From contig DASUYK010000033.1 of NCBI GenBank assembly GCA_036377415.1, forward strand, positions 1 to 23,643: a DNA stretch of 23,643 bases, read 5' to 3'. The notes beneath the pieces were generated by a model that was not told the origin of the DNA, did not search any database, and saw only the letters and a program-made list of their open reading frames with translations. Shown piece after piece: positions 8,318 to 16,275 of this stretch. The translations under genes and the position numbers were made by a program. Within the stretch, counting starts at the first letter, position 1. Every line of letters starts with the position of its first letter. Source of the DNA: DASUPK01 sp036377415. Lineage in GTDB: Bacteria > Actinomycetota > Thermoleophilia > Solirubrobacterales > 70-9.

Positions 8318-9601
8318 CTACGCGGCCGCCAGGGCCTCGCTGACCGGCGCAAGCGCCGCCCGGAAGCGATCCTCACTCGGTGCGATCGCGGCGGCGGAGA
8401 GCGAGGCCGGGTCGTACAGCTCGCGGGCGAGCTCGGCGACGTCGTCACCGCTTACCGCGTCCACCTGCTCGAGGACTTCGTCGAGTGTGAGCAGCGGCGT
8501 GTCGAACAGCACCGCCTTTCCGATCCTCGCCATCCTCGCGGCGGTCGACTCGGACGAGAGGACCATCCTTCCCTTCACGTGCTCCTTCGCCCGAGCGAGC
8601 TCGTCGTCGTTGATCCCGTCGGCGCTCACCGAGGCTAGCTCACGGCCGATGATCCCGCACGCCTCCTCGACATTGTCCTCGCGCGTCCCGACGTAGAGGC
8701 CGATCAGGCCACTGTCGAGGTACTGCTGGGTGTAGGAGCCGACGGCGTAAGCGAGCCCGCGCTTCTCCCGGACCTCGCGGAACAGACGCGACGAGGTGGA
8801 TCCTCCGAAGACGGCGTCGAGGACGCTCAGCGCGTAGCGGCGGTCGTCCGCCCGATCGATCCCGGGACCGCCGAAGCAGATGTGGAACTGCTCCGTGTCC
8901 TTCTCCTGGAAGCCGATCCGGGCGCCCTTGATCTTCGGGACCTCGACGGATGTTCCATTCCCGGCCGCGGCCGGTGGCTCCACGTGCCGGCGGGTGAGGT
9001 CAACGACCTTCTCGTGGTCGACGTTGCCCGCCGCGGCAACGACGATCGTGGCGCCCGTGTAGCGCGCCCGGTGATACGCGTCGATATCGGGGACCGGGAT
9101 CGAGCTGATCACCTCGGCCTCCCCGAGCACCCTCCTGCCGAGGGGGTGCCCTCCGAATATCGCGTGGTCGAGCACGTCATGCACCTTGTCCTGAGGCTCG
9201 TCCTCGTACATCGCGATCTCCTCGAGGACGACCTCGCGCTCGGAGTCGATCTCCGGATACGTCGGTCCGAGCAGCATCTCCGAGAGCAGGTCGAAGGCCT
9301 CCTCGGTGTGGGTGTCGAGGAACCTGGCATAGAGGTTGGTCGACTCCTTCCCGGTGGCCGCGTTCACGGCGGCGCCGAGACCGTCGAAGATCTCGGCGAT
9401 CTCAATCGCGGAGTGGCGCTTCGTGCCCTTGAAGAGAAGGTGCTCGAGGAAATGCGAGACGCCGGCCTGCGCCGGCGTCTCGTCCCTGGAGCCCGTCCTC
9501 ACCCAGAGTCCGAGGGCGACCGAGCGCACCGACGGAACGGCCTCGGTGACGACCCGGATGCCCGAGTCGAGCTCGGTTACCTGAGCGGCTGGCGCGGTCA
9601 C
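8318..9601 (-). CDS. M16-family zinc metallopeptidase
   Basis: This member of the pitrilysin/mitochondrial-processing-peptidase family has 427 residues. The inverted zinc motif HFLEH covers 50-54, with E53 catalytic. The third ligand is expected at E127 or E128 in REVVLEEIAMYEDEP. The second half (about 200-400) is the non-catalytic M16 repeat, which contains GSTSSRLFREVREKRGLAY. No signal peptide is visible, so it is probably cytoplasmic. The start is GTG 9601, eight bases after the pnp stop. A pnp-M16 pair is very common in Gram-positive bacteria, but the physiological substrate is generally unknown. Confidence 0.93.
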   Translation of the reverse strand: MTAPAAQVTELDSGIRVVTEAVPSVRSVALGLWVRTGSRDETPAQAGVSHFLEHLLFKGTKRHSAIEIAEIFDGLGAAVNAATGKESTNLYARFLDTHTEEAFDLLSEMLLGPTYPEIDSEREVVLEEIAMYEDEPQDKVHDVLDHAIFGGHPLGRRVLGEAEVISSIPVPDIDAYHRARYTGATIVVAAAGNVDHEKVVDLTRRHVEPPAAAGNGTSVEVPKIKGARIGFQEKDTEQFHICFGGPGIDRADDRRYALSVLDAVFGGSTSSRLFREVREKRGLAYAVGSYTQQYLDSGLIGLYVGTREDNVEEACGIIGRELASVSADGINDDELARAKEHVKGRMVLSSESTAARMARIGKAVLFDTPLLTLDEVLEQVDAVSGDDVAELARELYDPASLSAAAIAPSEDRFRAALAPVSEALAAA

Positions 9602-9609
9602 CTGGTCGG

Positions 9610-11871
9610 TTAGCCGCGCCCCCGGCCACCGCCGTCGCGCTCGCGGCGGCGTCCGCCCCCGTCGCGCTCACGCCGGCGGGCGCCGCCACCGCCGCCATCG
9701 CGGCGCCGCGGCGGGCCGGGATCGCCGGTCCCGACGCCGGCGAGCTCCGCGGCCGACTTGCCCTCGACGTCGGGATCATCGGAGAGGCGCAGGCCGATCC
9801 GGCCCCGCTCCTTGTCGACCTCGACCGCGGTGACCTCGATTTCGTCGCCCTGGTTGAGGACGTCCTCGACGGTTCCGACGCGCTCGCCGGGCTTCACGTT
9901 CGAGATGTGAAGCAGCCCGTCCGTGCCCTTCGTCAGCTCGACGAAGGCCCCGAAGTTGGTGGTCTTCACGACCTTGCCCTTGAACTTGTCGCCGACCTCG
10001 ACGTCCTTGGTCATCGAGGTGATCCGCTCGACGCAGGCCTCGACCAGCTGGCCGGTCGGGGCGTAGACCCTCACGGTGCCGTCGTCGTCGACGTCGATCT
10101 CGGCCTCGAACTCCTCCGAGAGGGCGCGGATAGTCTCGCCACCCTTGCCGATCAGGGCGCCGATCTTGTCTGGGTCGATCTGGATCGAGGTAATCCGCGG
10201 GGCGAACACAGACAGCTGCTCGCGCGGGCCCTCGATCGCATCGGACATCTTGTCGAGGATGAACTGACGGCCCTTGTGGGCCTGATCGAGCGCGTCACGC
10301 AGGATGTCGAAGGTGACGCCGGTGATCTTGATGTCCATCTGGAGCGCCGTGATCCCCTCGGCGGTCCCGGCGACCTTGAAGTCCATGTCGCCCAGATGGT
10401 CCTCGACGCCGGCGATGTCGGTGAGGACGACGTAGTCGTCGCCCTCCTTGATCAGACCCATCGCGACGCCCGCGACCGGCGCGGTCACCGGGACGCCCGC
10501 GGCCTGCAGTGCCATCGACGACGCGCAGACCGAGCCCATCGAGGAGGAGCCGTTCGACTCGAGCGTGTCCGAGACCACTCGGACCACGTACGGGAACTCC
10601 TCCTCCCGCGGGATCGTCGCCTCCAGGGCGCGCTCGGCGAGCGCGCCGTGCCCGATGTCGCGGCGCTTCGGACCTCGCATGAACCCTGCCTCCCCCACCG
10701 AGAACGGCGGGAAGTTGTAGTGGTGCCAGAACCGCTTTGTCTCCTGGAGGCCGAGGTTGTCGACCTTCATGTCCATGCGGGTCGTCCCGAGCGCGACGCT
10801 CGAGAGGATCTGCGTCTCGCCGCGGGTGAACAGAGCCGAGCCGTGGACGCGGGGGGCGACGTCAACTTCGGTCTCGATCGGCCGGATCTCGTCCTGGGCG
10901 CGGCCGTCCGGGCGCTTCTTGTCGATCGCGATCCGGCGGCGGATGGTGTCCTTCTCGAGCTTCGCGAAGGCGGCCTTCACCTCGCCCATCCGCTCGCGGT
11001 CGGCCTCGACGTCCTCGCCGGACGGCGCGTACTGCTCGACCACCGCAGCCTCGACGGCGTCGATCGCCTCCTGGCGCTCGAGCTTCCCCTCGACCTGAGT
11101 GGCCTCGTCGAGCTTCGCGCCGTGCGAGCCCTGGATCGACGCGTACAGCTCCTCGTCGACCCTCGGCGCCTCGGTCTCGATCTTTTCCTTCCCGGCCTTC
11201 TGGCGGAGCTCCTCCATCGCGCCGCAGAGCTTCTTGATCTCCGAATGGGCGATGTCGAGGGCATCGAGGATCTCTGCCTCGGTGACGCCGTCGGCGCCGG
11301 CCTCGACCATCAGGATCGCCTCCTCGGTGCCCGAGACGATCAGGTCCATGTCGAGATCCTCGAGGGCCTCCTCGGCCGGGTTGACGACGAAGTCTCCGTC
11401 CAGCTTTCCGATCCGGACCGCGCCCACGTGATGGGCGACGGGGATCTCCGAGATCGCGAGCGCCGCGGATGCGCCGTTCATCGCGAGGATGTCGTAGGGG
11501 TGGAGGTGGTCCACCGAGATCGGCTGGGACACGAGCTGGGTCTCGCGGTGCCATCCCTTCGGGAACAGCGGGCGCAGGGGGCGGTCGATCATGCGCGCGG
11601 TCAGCGTCGCCTTCTCGCCCGCCCTCGCCTCGCGGCGGAAGAAGGACCCGGGGATCTTGCCCGCGGCGTAGTGCTTCTCCTCCACGTCCACCGTGAGGGG
11701 GAGGAAATCGACGTCGCGGTCATTTCCCGCGGTGGCCGTGCAGAGGACCATCGTGTCGCCGCAGCGAACGACGGTCGCGCCGCTCGCCTGCCGGGCGAGC
11801 TTTCCGGTCTCGAAGGAGATCTCCTCCCCGCCTACATCCACCGAGACGCGGGTCACGTCAAACATGCTCAT
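9610..11871 (-). CDS. pnp: Polyribonucleotide nucleotidyltransferase (PNPase)
   Basis: PNPase is a trimeric phosphorolytic 3'-5' exoribonuclease that can also add tails. I use the ATG at 11871 because GGAAGGGA lies about 10 nt upstream; the reading frame stays open further upstream but only through another gene. The 753-residue protein has two RNase PH-like domains. The second carries GVEDHLGDMDFKVAGT and the metal-binding ALQMDIKI segment. A KH domain (DKIGALIGKGGETIRAL) and an S1 domain (about 630-700) follow. The C-terminus (about 716-753) is an Arg/Gly/Asp-rich tail in which RRRERDGGG occurs twice in tandem. Three genes separate it from rpsO. The M16 gene follows after 8 bp. Confidence 0.96.
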   Translation of the reverse strand: MSMFDVTRVSVDVGGEEISFETGKLARQASGATVVRCGDTMVLCTATAGNDRDVDFLPLTVDVEEKHYAAGKIPGSFFRREARAGEKATLTARMIDRPLRPLFPKGWHRETQLVSQPISVDHLHPYDILAMNGASAALAISEIPVAHHVGAVRIGKLDGDFVVNPAEEALEDLDMDLIVSGTEEAILMVEAGADGVTEAEILDALDIAHSEIKKLCGAMEELRQKAGKEKIETEAPRVDEELYASIQGSHGAKLDEATQVEGKLERQEAIDAVEAAVVEQYAPSGEDVEADRERMGEVKAAFAKLEKDTIRRRIAIDKKRPDGRAQDEIRPIETEVDVAPRVHGSALFTRGETQILSSVALGTTRMDMKVDNLGLQETKRFWHHYNFPPFSVGEAGFMRGPKRRDIGHGALAERALEATIPREEEFPYVVRVVSDTLESNGSSSMGSVCASSMALQAAGVPVTAPVAGVAMGLIKEGDDYVVLTDIAGVEDHLGDMDFKVAGTAEGITALQMDIKITGVTFDILRDALDQAHKGRQFILDKMSDAIEGPREQLSVFAPRITSIQIDPDKIGALIGKGGETIRALSEEFEAEIDVDDDGTVRVYAPTGQLVEACVERITSMTKDVEVGDKFKGKVVKTTNFGAFVELTKGTDGLLHISNVKPGERVGTVEDVLNQGDEIEVTAVEVDKERGRIGLRLSDDPDVEGKSAAELAGVGTGDPGPPRRRDGGGGGARRRERDGGGRRRERDGGGRGRG

Positions 11872-11890
11872 ATGTCGTACATCCCTTCCA

Positions 11891-11907
11891 GCCGCCCGGT
11901 TGGCGGC
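11891..11907 (-). promoter_or_regulatory. Hairpin next to the pnp ribosome-binding site
   Basis: GCCGCC (11891-11896) and GGCGGC (11902-11907) form a 6-bp stem with a 5-nt loop. It ends one base from the purine-rich pnp Shine-Dalgarno site (11882-11889). A second small stem, AGAAC-TGTC-GTTCT, lies at 11921-11934. pnp leaders are known targets of post-transcriptional autoregulation in E. coli; whether this one is regulated is inference. The gap 11872-11948 holds nothing else I recognise. Confidence 0.35.
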
Positions 11908-11948
11908 CGCTTTCGCTTTAAGAACTGTCGTTCTCTGTCGCGGCGATG

Positions 11949-12485
11949 TTAGCGGCCACCGGCTCGCGGCCCGCCGCTGGCGAAACCCGACCGGCGGGCG
12001 ATCGCGGCCAGGGACTCGATCAGCTCGCCCTTCACGGGTTTCCCCTCGACGAATGCGGTCGGCGTCCCGGCGACTCCGGCCCGGACCCCGCTGACGAAGT
12101 CGCGCTCGATTCGGTCCCGGACACCGTCCGAGCGCCGGTCCTCCTGGAACCGCTCGAGATCGAGCCCGAAGCGCTCCGCCCGCTCCCATAGGTGGGGATC
12201 GTCGACGCGCCCCCGGTCCGCGTACAGAGAGTCGCACATCTCCCAGAACGCCCCTTGGCGGCCCGCCGCCTCCGCGGCGGCGTGGAGGGCGGGAGCGCGC
12301 GGGTGCTTGGACGCCATCGGGAAGTGCCTGAAGCAGAGCCGGAGCCCGAGCCTCCTGATCCTCGCCCATACCGAGGCGCAGTACGGGCAGCCGAGATCGG
12401 CGTAGACAATGGCCACCGGCCCCTCCCCGTCGACGTGGTCGTCGGGGCCGATCGGAGGGATCGCGGAGCTGGTCAGCTCGCCCAT
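11949..12485 (-). CDS. DsbA-like thioredoxin-fold oxidoreductase
   Basis: A 178-residue thioredoxin-fold protein of the DsbA/thioredoxin_4 type. After a short N-terminal stretch, VAIVYADLGCPYC places the redox motif CPYC at 33-36. A helical insertion with the family motif FRHFP (52-56) follows, and the cis-proline loop is AGTPTAFV, with T141-P142. C51 and C84 are extra cysteines. No signal peptide or membrane anchor is visible, unlike most DsbA proteins, so a cytoplasmic role is more likely (disulfide exchange, or FrnE-like). The ATG at 12485 is chosen because it precedes the first strand by a normal distance. It lies between a repeat-containing secreted protein and pnp. Confidence 0.85.
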   Translation of the reverse strand: MGELTSSAIPPIGPDDHVDGEGPVAIVYADLGCPYCASVWARIRRLGLRLCFRHFPMASKHPRAPALHAAAEAAGRQGAFWEMCDSLYADRGRVDDPHLWERAERFGLDLERFQEDRRSDGVRDRIERDFVSGVRAGVAGTPTAFVEGKPVKGELIESLAAIARRSGFASGGPRAGGR

Positions 12486-12529
12486 CGGGCGGAAGCTACC
12501 TGGACGCCGGTCGGGGAGCGAAGAGCGGA

Positions 12530-13729
12530 CTACGCCCGAGCGCAGTATCCGTACGCGGTGAAGCTTGGAGCGGGCCCGAAGTAGCCGAAGCCGGTCGCGG
12601 AGGTAGTGCCATCCGGGTTGAGCGAGCTGCCCGCGAAGAATGCATTCGGGGAGCCGTCGGCGCTGAATCCGCCCGTGACCAGCCGCCGCCCCTCCGGGCA
12701 GGGCGGCGTCGTCGCCGTCGCCGACTGCCCGGCGGCGAGCGCGGTGGAGCCGGAGACCTCGGTCAGGATCCGGCCCTTGTGCCGAACGCAGTAGGCCATC
12801 GCGGTGAGCTCGCCGCCGAAGTCCCCGAACGCGCGGCCGCTCACCCGCCAGGCCTTCGAGCCGACGGCTCGGGACTCGGTGATGTAGTTGCCTCCCGGGG
12901 TCCGGAAGTTCGTCCGCTGAAAGCCGCCGGAGACCAGGAAGGTCTTCGCGGGGCACCGGACGGTGACGGACTTCGTCTGACCCGACTTGAGGAAGACGGT
13001 CTTGCGCGGGCCGATCGCCTCGCCCGTGATCCCGCGGGCGCAGAGGGCCTCGATCGACACGCGGTGGGTCGCGGTAGTCGCGTTGCTCGGATCGATCAGC
13101 ACCGCGCTCACGTGCCAGCCGCGCTGCGCCCCGAGACGCTCGTAGGAGTGCGGGTAGATGCCCTCGCCGTCGGGTCCGAGGGGCGTCCCGATGATCATTC
13201 CGCCGCCGAGCGGGAAGCGCCCCCCCGGACAGAGGATCTCGAGCCGCTCGACCGCGTCGGGCGTGCTCATCCGGTACTCCTTGGTGACGAGGACGAAGCC
13301 GCTCAGCTTCCCGAGCCGGCCGACATCCACCACCTTCTTCTTCCCCCCTCTCACGTACACCGGCCCACGCACCGAGTCGAGCACGTAGGTCTTCCCCCTC
13401 GCCGGGGTAGCGAGCATCAGCCGATTGCAGTTGGTCCCCTTCTTCAGCACGTGGACGACGCCCGCGCGTCGCACTCCGCCGAAGCCCCTGACCACGGCCG
13501 TCTTCAGGTTCCCGTGCTCCTGGAAGAGCTTCGGAAGCGCGGCGGGAGCGGGGTAGCAACCGTCCTCCCTCCCGGACCGCTCGAACAGGGCGATCTTGAA
13601 GGCTCTCTCGAGCAGCCGGGTCGGCCGGTCATAGCCTCCGTGGATGGGGCCGACGGCGCTCGCCGGGCCGGCGAGCAGCACCGGCGTCGCGGCCATGGCG
13701 GCGATCAGAAGGGGCAGCAGGCGCCTCAT
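12530..13729 (-). CDS. Secreted protein with three Cys-containing tandem repeats, function unknown
   Basis: I do not recognise a named family. From ATG 13729 (a TTG at 13741 is the alternative) the protein has 399 residues and a clear signal peptide: MRRLL, a hydrophobic core, and a likely cut after AGPASA near residue 25. Residues 160-399 hold three related units. Each starts with C-P, continues through L-x-GGF or GGG, and closes with C-x-R: C167...C230, C259...C314 and C344...C396. The linkers share SGQ/AGQ followed by alternating V/T and the next CP. The cysteine pairs suggest disulfide-closed beta modules outside the membrane. Similar CP...LGGG...VCA patterns occur in many actinobacterial secreted proteins of unknown role (from memory). 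The N-terminal part has two more cysteines, C58 and C101. Confidence 0.8.
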   Translation of the reverse strand: MRRLLPLLIAAMAATPVLLAGPASAVGPIHGGYDRPTRLLERAFKIALFERSGREDGCYPAPAALPKLFQEHGNLKTAVVRGFGGVRRAGVVHVLKKGTNCNRLMLATPARGKTYVLDSVRGPVYVRGGKKKVVDVGRLGKLSGFVLVTKEYRMSTPDAVERLEILCPGGRFPLGGGMIIGTPLGPDGEGIYPHSYERLGAQRGWHVSAVLIDPSNATTATHRVSIEALCARGITGEAIGPRKTVFLKSGQTKSVTVRCPAKTFLVSGGFQRTNFRTPGGNYITESRAVGSKAWRVSGRAFGDFGGELTAMAYCVRHKGRILTEVSGSTALAAGQSATATTPPCPEGRRLVTGGFSADGSPNAFFAGSSLNPDGTTSATGFGYFGPAPSFTAYGYCARA

Positions 13730-13750
13730 GGATCGATTCAAACCGCGCAG

Positions 13751-14212
<462 letters not shown>

Positions 14213-14229
14213 TCGGTGTGGCCCTGGGC

Positions 14230-14499
14230 TTAGCGCCGCAGCCCCAGCTCGGCGACCAGCGAGCGGTAGCGCTCCAGGTCGCTGCTCTCCAGGTAGCGGA
14301 GAATCCGCCGGCGCTTGCCGACCATCTTCAGAAGCCCACGGCGGGAGTGGTGGTCCTTGCTGTGGGTACGCAGGTGCTCGGTGAGCTCGTTGATCCGCTC
14401 GGTGAGCAGCGCCACCTGGACCTCGGCTGAGCCGGTGTCCTCGCCGGACCGGCCGTACTTGCCGATCAGCTCCTGCTTGCGGTCCTTCGTCAGCGGCAT
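14230..14499 (-). CDS. rpsO: 30S ribosomal protein S15
   Basis: S15 binds the central domain of 16S rRNA early in 30S assembly. The 89-residue protein matches the family along its full length, with the GDTGS-like loop (EDTGSAEVQVALLTERI), HSKDHHSRRGLLKMVGKRR and the C-terminal RYLESSDLERYRSLVAELGLR. The start is ATG 14499. No Shine-Dalgarno sequence is visible, and a TACCCT box lies 10 nt upstream. The neighbour upstream is ribF, as expected, but the gene downstream is a peroxiredoxin instead of pnp. Confidence 0.98.
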   Translation of the reverse strand: MPLTKDRKQELIGKYGRSGEDTGSAEVQVALLTERINELTEHLRTHSKDHHSRRGLLKMVGKRRRILRYLESSDLERYRSLVAELGLRR

Positions 14500-14509
14500 C
14501 GGACGAAAC

Positions 14510-14515
14510 AGGGTA
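14510..14515 (-). promoter_or_regulatory. Candidate -10 box (TACCCT) for rpsO
   Basis: TACCCT on the minus strand ends 10 nt before the rpsO ATG, in an 81-bp gap after ribF. It fits TANNNT and would give a leader of only a few bases, consistent with the missing Shine-Dalgarno sequence. No good -35 box is apparent. Confidence 0.3.
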
Positions 14516-14527
14516 GCGTCGATAGGT

Positions 14528-14556
14528 GGCGGCGGACGCGAAGCGGAGCAGCCGCC
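14528..14556. repeat. Hairpin between ribF and rpsO
   Basis: GGCGGC (14528-14533) and GCCGCC (14551-14556) are complementary across a 17-nt loop. It could end the long upstream operon as a U-less terminator, or lie in an rpsO leader. S15 is known to bind and repress its own leader in several bacteria, but nothing here proves such a site. Confidence 0.3.
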
Positions 14557-14580
14557 GTCATCTGGCGAAGCCGGCTGCGA

Positions 14581-15474
14581 TCACCCGCCGAGACTCTCGT
14601 ACCGCGTGCAGATCTCGCGGGCCTCCGCGACGTCACACCTCATCTGGGCGATCAGCTCGTTCGTGCTCGGGAACCGGCGCTCCCCCCGCAGCCTGCTGAC
14701 GAAGGCAACCCGCAGGTTCTGACCGTATAGATCGCCGTCGTAGTCGATCAGATAGGACTCGATCAGCAGCCCGCGCCCGGTCTCGAAGGTCGGTCGCACG
14801 CCGACGTTGACGGCGGCGGGGCGCCCGTTTGCGAATGCCGCGTACACGCCATGCCCCGGCACGACAAGCCGGCCGTCCGGGACCAGATTCGCCGTCGGAA
14901 AACCGAGCTCGCGCCCGCGCTGGTCGCCCTCCACGACCCTGCCCTCGAGCATGAACGGGGCGCCGAGGCACCGCATCGCGGCATCCACCTCACCCGCGGC
15001 GACGAGCGCGCGGACCCTGGTCGAGGACACGGTCTCGCCGTCCACCTCGATCAGGGGGACGACCCGGGTCTCGAACTCCTCGTGGAAGGCGAGCATCCCC
15101 GGATCGCCCTGCGCTCTGGCGCCGAAACGGAAGTTCTCCCCGACGGAGACCTTCCGCGCCCCGAGTCGCCCGATCAGGATGTCCGAGACGAACTCCTCGG
15201 CGGGGATCTTCATGAACTCCTCGTTGAATGGGATCACGACGAGCTCGTCGACCCCGAGCCCATCGATCACGTCCCGCTTCACGTCGAAGGCCATGATCAG
15301 CTTCGGAGCCGCCTCGGGATGGATCACGCTCAGCGGGTGGGGATCGAACGTGAGCACGGTGTCGGCGCCGTCGATCACGGCCTGATGGCCCTTGTGGACC
15401 CCGTCGAACACCCCGATCGCGACGTGGCGATCGCGGGGGCCGGCGTCGGGCAGCTGTGTGACCTTGATCGTCAG
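14581..15474 (-). CDS. ribF: Bifunctional riboflavin kinase / FAD synthetase
   Basis: RibF makes FMN from riboflavin and then FAD. The FAD synthetase half has GVFDGVHKGHQ (21-31), TFDPHP (42-47) and GENFRFG. The kinase half has GDQRGRELGFPTANL, NVGVRPTF and an ESYL segment with the expected catalytic Glu. The helix between GHQ and TFDPHP is about ten residues shorter than usual. No ATG, GTG or TTG is available in frame near the N-terminus. A CTG at 15474 overlaps the truB stop as CTGA, has GGAGG 10 nt upstream and gives a 297-residue protein of normal extent. The family is certain; the CTG start is an inference. Confidence 0.92.
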   Translation of the reverse strand: MTIKVTQLPDAGPRDRHVAIGVFDGVHKGHQAVIDGADTVLTFDPHPLSVIHPEAAPKLIMAFDVKRDVIDGLGVDELVVIPFNEEFMKIPAEEFVSDILIGRLGARKVSVGENFRFGARAQGDPGMLAFHEEFETRVVPLIEVDGETVSSTRVRALVAAGEVDAAMRCLGAPFMLEGRVVEGDQRGRELGFPTANLVPDGRLVVPGHGVYAAFANGRPAAVNVGVRPTFETGRGLLIESYLIDYDGDLYGQNLRVAFVSRLRGERRFPSTNELIAQMRCDVAEAREICTRYESLGG

Positions 15475-16271
15475 ACCAACACCACCTCCGGGCGCAGATT
15501 CTCTCCATCCGGGCGGGCCACCGCCATCAGGCGCCCCCCGTAAGTGAGCCTGACACGCCCCGCCACCGTCTCGCCACCCGCGACGGAAGCGCCGTGACCG
15601 ACCCGCTCCGCGGCCACCGAATCCAGCTCGACCTCCGGCAGGAACGACATCAGCTCCTCGACCGCAACCTCGCGGGGAGCGCTGTCCGGGACCCTGAGCT
15701 CGCCGATCGCGATCCGGCGAAGCGACTCGCAGTACGCGTCGCCGAGCGTCTCGACAAGGGTGCGGATGTACGTCCCCGACGAGCACTCGAGCTCGAACGT
15801 GGCGCGGCCCCGGTCGCTCTCGACCAGCTCGGCGCGGTGGACGGTGACCCGCCGGGTGGGCGTGTCCACGGTCTCCCCCCGATGGGCCTTGCGGTAGAGG
15901 CGCTCACCGTCGACCTTGACCGCGGAGGTCATCGGGACTGTCTGCTCGATCTTCCCCGTTGGGAGCTCGAGGCGATCGGGCACTCGACCCGTCTCGGTCA
16001 GCTCGCCGTCGGGGTCACCCGTGGAGGAGCGCCAGCCGAGGCGCGCCACGGCGAGGTAGGTCTTCGGGAGCTCCAGGAGGAACCGCTGCAGCCTGGTCGC
16101 GCGCCCGAGGAGGACGATCAGCAGTCCGGTCGCGAACGGATCCAGGGTCCCCGCGTGGCCGACCTTGCCTCCTTGCTCGCGTCTCACCTGGGCGACGACG
16201 TCGTGGGAGGTGACCCCGGCCGGCTTGTCGACCAGAAGGCCCCCGGCGGGGGTCGGAGCTCCCCCCCGCAT
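15471..16271 (-). CDS. truB: tRNA pseudouridine(55) synthase
   Basis: TruB converts U55 of the T-loop in most tRNAs to pseudouridine. The 266-residue protein is compact but complete. It has LLVDKPAGVTSHD (12-24), catalytic D44 in GHAGTLDPFATGLL, KTYLA (70-74) and the RLYRKAHRGE and SSGTYIRTL motifs, followed by a C-terminal PUA-like domain. ATG 16271 lies 4 bp after the nrnA stop. The 3' end carries the ribF ribosome-binding site and overlaps the ribF start. Confidence 0.96.
   Translation of the reverse strand: MRGGAPTPAGGLLVDKPAGVTSHDVVAQVRREQGGKVGHAGTLDPFATGLLIVLLGRATRLQRFLLELPKTYLAVARLGWRSSTGDPDGELTETGRVPDRLELPTGKIEQTVPMTSAVKVDGERLYRKAHRGETVDTPTRRVTVHRAELVESDRGRATFELECSSGTYIRTLVETLGDAYCESLRRIAIGELRVPDSAPREVAVEELMSFLPEVELDSVAAERVGHGASVAGGETVAGRVRLTYGGRLMAVARPDGENLRPEVVLV
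15485..15489 (-). promoter_or_regulatory. Ribosome-binding site deciding the ribF CTG start
   Basis: GGAGG on the minus strand, inside the last codons of truB, stands 10 nt before the CTG at 15474-15472. It is the strongest Shine-Dalgarno match nearby and points to initiation at CTG, since no ATG, GTG or TTG in the ribF frame lies at a suitable distance. Confidence 0.6.
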
Positions 16272-16275
16272 CCGC

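Noticed and set aside
9620..9700. CRISPR-like or satellite repeat at the pnp 3' end
   Set aside because: The repeat is in frame and encodes the Arg/Gly tail of PNPase; there are no spacers.
9907..11952. 681-codon plus-strand open frame opposite pnp
   Set aside because: It is a shadow of PNPase, with low-complexity Leu/Asp/Arg sequence and no domain.
11872..12369. N-terminal extension of pnp to 12369
   Set aside because: The frame is open only because of high GC; it overlaps the DsbA-like gene, while ATG 11871 has a good ribosome-binding site and matches the family N-terminus.
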